This document shows positions 1 to 5,546 of a stretch of 5,546 nucleotides of DNA, one piece after another. Position numbers and translations under genes: made by a program. Numbering within the stretch: the stretch's first letter is position 1; every line of letters starts with the position of its first letter. The notes beneath the pieces are model-generated. The model did no database searches, had not been told where the DNA came from, and saw only the letters and a list, made by a program, of their open reading frames with translations. The stretch lies in contig CAJOFW010000105.1 in the NCBI GenBank assembly GCA_905234005.1, positions 1-5,546 of the forward strand, read 5' to 3'. The stretch comes from an uncultured Oscillospiraceae bacterium. Lineage in GTDB: Bacteria > Bacillota > Clostridia > Oscillospirales > Oscillospiraceae.

Positions 1-1
1 G

Positions 2-232
2 TCGCTGCTCATCTCCGCGCTGGTGATCTTCCCGGCGCTGTCGGCGATGCGGGTGTTCCGGAGCTTTCTGTCCGTGACGGTCTGCTCCGCCGTGCTGTCG
101 GTCTTCTGCGCCCTGACCGGCATCCTCGTGTCCATTCTCGCCGGCACGCCGGTCGGCTCCACGATCGTCGCCGTCGACATCGCGGCGTTCGGCGTATTCT
201 GGCTCGCAGGCCGCGCCGCCGGCCGGGGATAG
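2..232 (+). CDS. Metal ABC transporter permease, ZnuB/MntB-like (C-terminal end only)
   Basis: This is the last 76 residues of an integral membrane protein; the start lies left of the window. The visible part opens with SLLISALVIFPALSAMRVF, which resembles the conserved stretch of the ABC-3 permease family (zinc, manganese or iron importers), where a Pro-Ala-x-x-Ala-x-Arg motif follows a transmembrane helix. Two more hydrophobic segments follow, at about visible residues 22-46 and 52-71, with the short loop GTPVGSTIV between them, also typical of this family. The protein ends in a short Arg/Gly tail (GRAAGRG) and a TAG stop. Such permeases form a dimeric channel with a cytoplasmic ATPase and an extracellular metal-binding lipoprotein; those partners would be expected upstream, outside the window. 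The metal cannot be told from this fragment. It converges on the - strand genes and is separated from them by the hairpin at 310-352. Confidence 0.85.
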   Translation, partial: SLLISALVIFPALSAMRVFRSFLSVTVCSAVLSVFCALTGILVSILAGTPVGSTIVAVDIAAFGVFWLAGRAAGRG

Positions 233-309
233 ACGGCGGGACAATCGCCGCCGCTGTCCGGCAGCGATCCATCGCCGGGCCTTATCCCCCCCACCCCCGC
301 AAAACCATC

Positions 310-352
310 AAAACACGCCCGCCGTCCGCAATACGGACGACGGGCGTGTTTT
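310..352. terminator. Bidirectional intrinsic terminator between convergent genes
   Basis: Bases 310-328 pair with 334-352 around a 5-base loop (CAATA, 329-333). The stem is 19 positions with a single mismatch (C322 against A340). Its outer end is AAAA on the left and TTTT on the right, so RNA from either strand has a GC-rich hairpin followed by a short U-run. It lies 77 bases after the stop of the + strand permease and 11 bases after the stop of the - strand unknown gene. It therefore probably serves both. The U-runs are short (4), but the stem is long and strong. Confidence 0.9.
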
Positions 353-363
353 AGCGTAGAAAT

Positions 364-951
364 TCAGGTTTCCGCCGGAACGGGTCTGGTTTTGGGCGCG
401 GCGTTGATCTCAAGGATGGCGTCGATGTTGTCGAGGATCAGCCGCTGCGCCTGTTCGTTATAGACGACGACGGTGTACGGGCCGTTCGCCCCGGCGCGTT
501 CCTCCGACGTGATACCGATCACCGCGCCCTGTCTTGTCGGCATTTTCGTCTTTTTTCCGTCCGCCGTTTCGATCTCACGCAGAAAACCGGCTTGCAGCAG
601 AAAGGTCGTGATGCTCCGGTATTTGAGCTTTGTCATGTTGTCATCCGGATTCAGGTCGTTGATGCGCCTTGCGATCTCGCTGACCGGAATCGGCTGCGTC
701 GGAAACGTATACCGAGCCAGCGTCTCGTATGTGATTTCGAATGGGCGTTTTTTCTCCTTGGGCTTTCGCCGTATGCCGCCGCCTTCGATCACCTGCCGCA
801 GCAGGTCGGAGACATAGAAAAGGCACCCGGATACGCGGGCGTGACGTATAAGCTCGTGCTCCGGTACAGGCTCGCCCGTCATGGGGTTCAGACCGTTGGC
901 AAGCTTCTCGACGAACGCCCTTGTATACTCGATCTTCTCCAGCTCCGTCAT
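364..951 (-). CDS. Conserved-looking protein of unknown function, probable winged-helix C-terminal half
   Basis: I do not recognise a named family. The product is 195 residues, soluble, with no signal peptide or membrane segment. The N-terminal third is helical and holds the phrase LANGLNPMTGEPVPE (about residues 17-31), then RVSGCLFYVSDLLRQVIE (about 39-56), which reads like a conserved family signature. A basic linker (RRKPKEKKRP, about 61-70) joins it to a second half that looks like a winged helix-turn-helix: PVSEIARRIN and KYRSITTFLLQAGFLRE as the two helices, then a charged beta hairpin (ETADGKKTK) and PTRQGAVIGI. The end, YTVVVYNEQAQRLILDNIDAIL, is again regular helix/strand. I infer nucleic-acid binding, but that rests on pattern only. 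The ATG at 951 is preferred to the in-frame GTG at 960, because the GAGGGG site at 963-968 is only 2 bases from the GTG but 11 from the ATG. It follows the aminotransferase gene by 92 bases on the same strand and ends at the strong terminator. Confidence 0.8.
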   Translation of the reverse strand: MTELEKIEYTRAFVEKLANGLNPMTGEPVPEHELIRHARVSGCLFYVSDLLRQVIEGGGIRRKPKEKKRPFEITYETLARYTFPTQPIPVSEIARRINDLNPDDNMTKLKYRSITTFLLQAGFLREIETADGKKTKMPTRQGAVIGITSEERAGANGPYTVVVYNEQAQRLILDNIDAILEINAAPKTRPVPAET

Positions 952-960
952 ATGACGCAC

Positions 961-968
961 GTCCCCTC
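961..968 (-). promoter_or_regulatory. Shine-Dalgarno site deciding the start of the unknown gene
   Basis: Read on the - strand, 968-961 is GAGGGGAC. The GAGGGG core ends 11 bases before the ATG at 951 and only 2 bases before the GTG at 960. The GTG would be too close for normal initiation, so the ATG is the better start even though the spacing is a little long. Confidence 0.6.
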
Positions 969-1043
969 GTTTTGAATTCGCCCGGGTTTATCCCGTTATG
1001 ATCCGCCTGCCATGGATGTTTGTCCGGCTTTGCGCCGGTGGGG

Positions 1044-2228
1044 TCATCTATACTCCGCCGCCAGCTTTTCAAAGACCGGGAGGGCGCGTTCGATGCGGGC
1101 GGTGGGGACGCAGTAGGAGATGCGGACGTGACCCGGCGCGCCGAAGCCCGAACCGGGCACGACGAGAAGATCGTGCTTCTTCGCCCGTTCGGAGAAGGCG
1201 GCGTCGTCCGCCTCGAGCGTGCGGGGGAAGATGTAGAACGTGCCGCCCGGCTCCACGCAGGTGAAGCCCATGCCGCGCAGACCGTCGAGCAGCAGCCGGC
1301 GGTTCGCCGCGTAGACCGAGAGGTCGGCGGTGTCGTTGACGCAGGCGGCGGCGACACGCTGGAACAGGCTCGGCGCGTTCACATAGCCGAGAGAGCGCCC
1401 CGCGCCCGCCACGGCCGCGAAGACAAGCTCCCAGTCCTCCACCGCGTTCGGCACGGCCACGTAGCCGATGCGTTCACCGGGCATGGACAGGGATTTCGAC
1501 CACGAATAGCACACGAGGGTGTTGGCGTAGTATTTGGGGATGTACGGCACGTCCACGCCGTCGTAGACGATCTCACGGTACGGCTCGTCGGCGATGATGT
1601 AGATCGGGTGGCCGTATTCGGCGCTCTTCGCCTCAAGCAGCGCCGCGAGCTTTTGGATCGTCGCCTCGGAATAGACGACGCCGGACGGGTTGTTCGGGGA
1701 GTTCACGATCACGGCCTTCGTGCGCTCGTTCACACCGGCCTCGAACGCCGCAAAGTCGATCTGGAAGCCGTCGATCTCGGGCGGGATCAGCGTCATTTTG
1801 CCGCCGGCGCCCTCGATGAACACCTTGTACTCGGGGAAATACGGCGCGAACACGACGAACTCGTCCCCGGGGCAGCAAAGGCCGTTCAGGCAGCAGCAGA
1901 GCGCCGCCGCCGCGCCGACGGTGCAGTAGAGGTTGTCGCCGGTGTAGTCCATCCCGAACCGGGCGTTCAGGGCGGCGGCCAGGGTGCTTTTGACCGCGTT
2001 GTCGCCGCTGGCGGACGTGTAGCCGTGCAGCAGGACGGGGTCGGTCTCCCGGAGAAGGCGGATGGCCTCCTCGTTCACGGACGGGGGCGCGGGCACGCTC
2101 GGATTGCCGATCGAGAAGTCGAAGACGTTCTCCTCCCCGACGACAGCGGCGCGCTGCTTGCCGTACTCAAACAGCTCCCGGATGACGGAACGCGCCGTAC
2201 CCAGCCCGACCATTCTTTCGTTCAGCAT
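1044..2228 (-). CDS. PLP-dependent aminotransferase, class I/II (aspartate aminotransferase-like fold)
   Basis: The 394-residue product has the full set of fold-type I aminotransferase landmarks and the usual length. These are the N-terminal SIGNPSVPAPP (39-49), where substrate carboxylate is usually contacted; GAAAAL (105-110), the PLP phosphate loop; NSPNNPSG (176-183) with the conserved Asn180; ADEPY (213-217) with Asp214, which pairs with the pyridine nitrogen, and Tyr217; SWSKS (242-246) with Lys245, the Schiff-base lysine; Arg253 in GERIGY; and Arg369 in HVRISY, the substrate carboxylate arginine. All key residues are present, so it should be an active cytoplasmic enzyme moving an amino group between an amino acid and a 2-oxo acid. 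The amino-acid substrate cannot be assigned from sequence, and aspartate is only one option. The ATG at 2228 is preceded by a good AGGAAGGA site. It has its own promoter at 2271-2299. Cysteine is unusually dense at 111-119 (CCC and CC). Confidence 0.95.
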   Translation of the reverse strand: MLNERMVGLGTARSVIRELFEYGKQRAAVVGEENVFDFSIGNPSVPAPPSVNEEAIRLLRETDPVLLHGYTSASGDNAVKSTLAAALNARFGMDYTGDNLYCTVGAAAALCCCLNGLCCPGDEFVVFAPYFPEYKVFIEGAGGKMTLIPPEIDGFQIDFAAFEAGVNERTKAVIVNSPNNPSGVVYSEATIQKLAALLEAKSAEYGHPIYIIADEPYREIVYDGVDVPYIPKYYANTLVCYSWSKSLSMPGERIGYVAVPNAVEDWELVFAAVAGAGRSLGYVNAPSLFQRVAAACVNDTADLSVYAANRRLLLDGLRGMGFTCVEPGGTFYIFPRTLEADDAAFSERAKKHDLLVVPGSGFGAPGHVRISYCVPTARIERALPVFEKLAAEYR

Positions 2229-2270
2229 TGGTTTTATCCTTCCTCATTCATAAAAGTTTGTAATGGTGAC

Positions 2271-2299
2271 ATTGTAGCACACTTATCGGTCAGATGCAA
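2271..2299 (-). promoter_or_regulatory. Sigma-A-type promoter with extended -10, upstream of the aminotransferase
   Basis: On the - strand, TACAAT (2276-2271) is a 5/6 match to the -10 box. It is preceded by TG one base upstream (TGCTACAAT), giving an extended -10. A weak -35, TTGCAT (2299-2294), lies exactly 17 bases upstream. Transcription would start near 2264, leaving a leader of about 36 bases that contains the AGGAAGGA ribosome site. The surrounding bases are clearly AT-richer than the flanking genes, as expected for a promoter. Confidence 0.65.
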
Positions 2300-2307
2300 T
2301 TATCTGA
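2290..2307. repeat. Inverted repeat over the -35 box, candidate operator
   Basis: TCAGAT (2290-2295) and ATCTGA (2302-2307) form a perfect 6-bp inverted repeat with a 6-base spacer. It overlaps the -35 box of the aminotransferase promoter (2294-2299), where a bound repressor would block polymerase. I cannot match it to a known regulator. A 6-bp repeat can occur by chance. Confidence 0.4.
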
Positions 2308-2312
2308 TAGAC

Positions 2313-2343
2313 ACGGTTTTCGGTCAAACGGCTTTTCGTTCAA
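2313..2343. repeat. Two-copy tandem direct repeat between the MBL gene and the aminotransferase promoter
   Basis: ACGGTTTTCGGTCAA (2313-2327) is followed directly by ACGGCTTTTCGTTCAA (2328-2343). The copies agree at all positions except one inserted C and one G-to-T change. The pair is loosely enclosed by ACGGT (2313-2317) and ACCGT (2346-2350). It lies 14 bases upstream of the -35 box of the aminotransferase promoter, a position where activators often bind. It could instead be a small duplication with no function. Confidence 0.5.
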
Positions 2344-2352
2344 GTACCGTAG

Positions 2353-3167
2353 TCATGCAAAATGGATCTCCATGCCGCTGTACATCGACCGGACGCGTCC
2401 GCCCAGCGTATGACGCAGGATCGCCAGCGCCTCGTCGCCGGTGCAGTGGCCGGTGACGACGGTCTCCACGCCGGAGCGCAGAAGCTCGTCCGCAAGGACG
2501 GCGACCTCGTCGGGCTTTGTCTCGTAGAGGTGAAAGCCGCCCACGAGGGCGCAGATTTCCCGTCCCGGCAGGGCCTCGCGCACCTCACGCAGGATGTTCA
2601 TGACGCCGGCGTGGGAGCAGCTTGAGAACACGGCGAGGCCGCGCTCCGTCTCGAACACCAGCGTCTGCTCGTGGGAGAAGTCGTCCGGCCGGCGGCGGCG
2701 GTCATCGGCGTCCACGAACATACCCGCCCGCTCCCCGACGGCGGCGAGGTTCGGCGTCGTGTGCGGCAGCAGGTACGCGCCGGGATAGAGCGTGTACGCG
2801 CCGGAGACGTATTCGATCCTGTCCCGGTACGAAAGCAGCGTGCCCCGGCGGATGCCGATGTAATCGAGGCTCTCGCCGTGACAGCCGAAGCAGTTCTCCC
2901 CCGTTCCGGCGCGGAGATGGAATTTCGCCGTGCCGTTCGCGGCGAAGAACGCCGCCATGCCGTCGGCGTGGTCGTAGTGGGCGTGGCTCAGAACGCCGTA
3001 TTCGACGCCGCCCAGGTCGATGCCCAGCGCCGCGGCGTTCTCGGCGAACAGCCCGGACGCGCCGGTATCGAGCAGGACGGTGTGCCCGGCGTGCTCGATA
3101 TACACGCTCAGGCCCCACTCCCCGCCGAGACAGATGCCCGGCGTGTTGTCGGTCAGGATAATCGCTC

Positions 3168-3171
<4 letters not shown>
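2353..3171 (-). CDS. MBL-fold metallo-hydrolase, COG1237-type
   Basis: The 272-residue product is a complete metallo-beta-lactamase-fold hydrolase. The signature HAHYDH (63-68) supplies His63, His65, Asp67 and His68; His187 (in SCSHAG), Asp35 (LLDTG) and His242 (GHCTG) or His214 (GGFHL) complete a likely two-metal site. The order of LSVYIEHAGHTVLLDTG, HTTPN (137-141), FSHEQTLVFET (165-175), FSSCSHAG (182-189) and GGFHL (211-215) resembles COG1237, which includes proteins annotated as dihydropterin/RFAP synthase-like or as generic MBL hydrolases. It has no signal peptide, so it should act in the cytoplasm. The substrate is unknown, and there is no reason to expect beta-lactamase activity. Its ATG shares bases with the uvrB stop (ATGA, 3168-3171). 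A GGGGGAG site ends 5 bases before the ATG, inside the end of uvrB, so it is almost surely translated from the uvrB transcript. Confidence 0.93.
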
Positions 3172-5141
<1,970 letters not shown>

Positions 5142-5175
5142 GCTGTCACCCTCCTGTCACGGTTCCGATACGCCC

Positions 5176-5204
5176 ATTATACGGCGTCCCCGCCGTAAGC
5201 GCAA
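5176..5204 (-). promoter_or_regulatory. uvrB: Sigma-A-type promoter of uvrB
   Basis: On the - strand, a perfect -10 box TATAAT (5181-5176) lies 17 bases downstream of TTGCGC (5204-5199), a weak -35 keeping only TTG. Transcription would start near 5169, giving a leader of about 28 bases that carries AGGAGG. The spacer is filled by a perfect palindrome (separate entry), which may mean regulated expression. Confidence 0.7.
5180..5197. repeat. 18-bp palindrome inside the uvrB promoter, candidate operator
   Basis: TACGGCG (5180-5186), spacer TCCC (5187-5190) and CGCCGTA (5191-5197) form a perfect 7-bp inverted repeat. It fills the space between -35 and -10 and covers the first two bases of the -10 box. 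A dimeric repressor bound here would shut the promoter. uvrB is an SOS gene in many bacteria, but the half-sites do not match the LexA boxes I know (CGAAC-N4-GTTCG in Gram-positives, CTGT-N8-ACAG in enterics). Only the 4-base spacing is similar. Confidence 0.5.
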
Positions 5205-5210
5205 GCCATG

Positions 5211-5242
5211 TGCGCAAACCACGGGCGGAAACCGTGGGCGCA
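5211..5242. terminator. Stem-loop downstream of the cyclase gene, possible weak terminator
   Basis: CCACGG (5219-5224) pairs with CCGTGG (5232-5237) around a 7-base loop. After a 3-base AAA bulge (5216-5218), TGCGC (5211-5215) pairs with GCGCA (5238-5242). On the - strand the hairpin starts 13 bases after the cyclase stop, with the TTT bulge followed by GCGCA instead of a U-run. It could be a weak terminator, a processing or attenuation element, or part of the uvrB control region just upstream of the -35 box. The motif GCGCAA occurs at both edges and again in the -35 box. Confidence 0.4.
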
Positions 5243-5254
5243 AAGCTCGCGCCG

Positions 5255-5546
5255 TCACGTCAGGCTCTCCCCGTCGATGAGCACAGCCCGGCAGGGCGAG
5301 CCGTCGCACCCGCCGAGGTTCAGCGGCACGGCGCAGAGCGTATACCGCCCCGGCGGAACAGCCCCGAGGCGTATGCCCTCCAGCAGCACCGTCTCCGCGC
5401 CCAATAGAATACAGTGCACCTCCGCCGGCGCGTCCGCCGGGCCGACGGTCTGCGATTCGTTGCCAAGCAGCTTCAATCCCCGCCGGGCGAAAACACGGGC
5501 GGCGTCGGCGGTCACGGTGAGCGCTCCCTTCAGGAGGATCCGCTCC
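5255..5546 (-). CDS. Cyclase-family metal-dependent hydrolase (kynurenine formamidase-like), C-terminal part
   Basis: The last 96 residues are visible; the reading frame stays open to the window edge (ERILLKGALTVTADAARVF...), so the start is outside. The family (cyclase, PF04199) is normally about 200-230 residues, so a little under half is seen. Typical C-terminal features are GLKLLGNESQTVGPADAP (visible 23-40), VHCILLGAETVLLEG (43-57) and PLNLGGCDGSPCRAVLI (74-90). His44 and Glu56 are 12 residues apart, the same spacing I recall for two metal ligands (His160, Glu172) of the kynurenine formamidase KynB. The N-terminal HxGTHxD metal motif would be outside the window. Members hydrolyse amides, lactones or similar bonds. 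The substrate here is not known, and nothing nearby suggests tryptophan breakdown. It is upstream of uvrB on the same strand, but a hairpin and a separate uvrB promoter lie between them. Confidence 0.9.
   Translation of the reverse strand, partial: ERILLKGALTVTADAARVFARRGLKLLGNESQTVGPADAPAEVHCILLGAETVLLEGIRLGAVPPGRYTLCAVPLNLGGCDGSPCRAVLIDGESLT

Noticed and set aside
233..275. Several short hairpins just after the permease stop (GGCGG/CCGCC, GCTG/CAGC, GCGAT/ATCGC)
   Set aside because: They are short, overlap each other, lack a following T-run and are expected by chance in GC-rich sequence. The real terminator is at 310-352.
983..995. CGGG/CCCG hairpin and a possible promoter (CATAAC-like -10) upstream of the unknown gene
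   Set aside because: The stem is only 4 bp and no -35 box stands at the right distance from any -10-like sequence, so I did not call either.
1024..1038. CCGGC/GCCGG stem-loop after the aminotransferase stop as a terminator
   Set aside because: It has only 5 base pairs and is followed on the - strand by ACAAAC, with no U-run. It is unlikely to stop transcription into the next gene.
1020..2456. A long + strand open frame (478 codons) opposite the aminotransferase
   Set aside because: It is antisense to a gene with every catalytic motif of its family, is rich in Arg, Val, Asp and Gly as expected from reading GC-rich codons backwards, and shows no recognisable domain.
2874..2888. CxxCH (CFGCH, residues 94-98) in the MBL hydrolase, resembling a haem c attachment site
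   Set aside because: The protein has no signal peptide for export, which cytochrome c maturation needs, and the rest is a complete MBL fold. It is most likely a chance match.
5144..5160. Direct repeat TGTCAC on either side of the uvrB ribosome site
   Set aside because: A 6-base repeat is too short to mean much, and its placement is explained by the AGGAGG site between the copies.
5142..5260. A canonical LexA (SOS) box upstream of uvrB
   Set aside because: I looked for CGAAC-N4-GTTCG and CTGT-N8-ACAG forms and found none. The only palindrome in the promoter has different half-sites.

Overview
The window is visibly GC-rich (not counted) and looks like ordinary chromosome from a Gram-positive anaerobe, most likely a GC-rich member of the Clostridia (Oscillospirales-like). 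The basis is the UvrB sequence, the COG1237-type hydrolase, the cyclase-family protein, strong purine-rich Shine-Dalgarno sites (AGGAGG, GAGGGG) and sigma-A-type promoters. This placement is an inference from recalled family resemblance, not from a search.

Layout, left to right. The + strand enters with the last 76 codons of a membrane permease of a zinc/manganese-type ABC importer (stop at 230-232). A strong symmetric hairpin at 310-352, with an A-tract on one side and a T-tract on the other, sits between this gene and the rest and can end transcription from both directions. Everything to the right is on the - strand. In the direction of transcription (right to left) it runs: the C-terminal part of a cyclase-family metal-dependent hydrolase (5255-5546, cut by the window edge); a 113-base gap with a hairpin, a sigma-A promoter and an 18-bp palindrome; uvrB (3168-5141); an MBL-fold hydrolase (2353-3171) whose ATG overlaps the uvrB stop; a 124-base gap with short repeats and a good extended -10 promoter; a class I/II PLP-dependent aminotransferase (1044-2228); and an unrecognised protein of about 195 residues (364-951) that ends at the bidirectional terminator.

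How they may work together. uvrB and the MBL hydrolase are almost certainly co-transcribed and translationally coupled (ATGA overlap). The aminotransferase has its own promoter and is followed after 92 bases by the unknown gene, with no convincing terminator between them, so these two may form a second unit. The genes do not form an obvious pathway: nucleotide excision repair, amino-acid transamination and two generic metal hydrolases are common housekeeping or metabolic functions.

I see no mobile element, CRISPR array, tRNA, rRNA, toxin-antitoxin pair or defence system. The least explained items are the unknown ~195-residue protein with a probable winged-helix half, the palindrome inside the uvrB promoter (not a standard LexA box), and the tandem repeat plus inverted repeat upstream of the aminotransferase.
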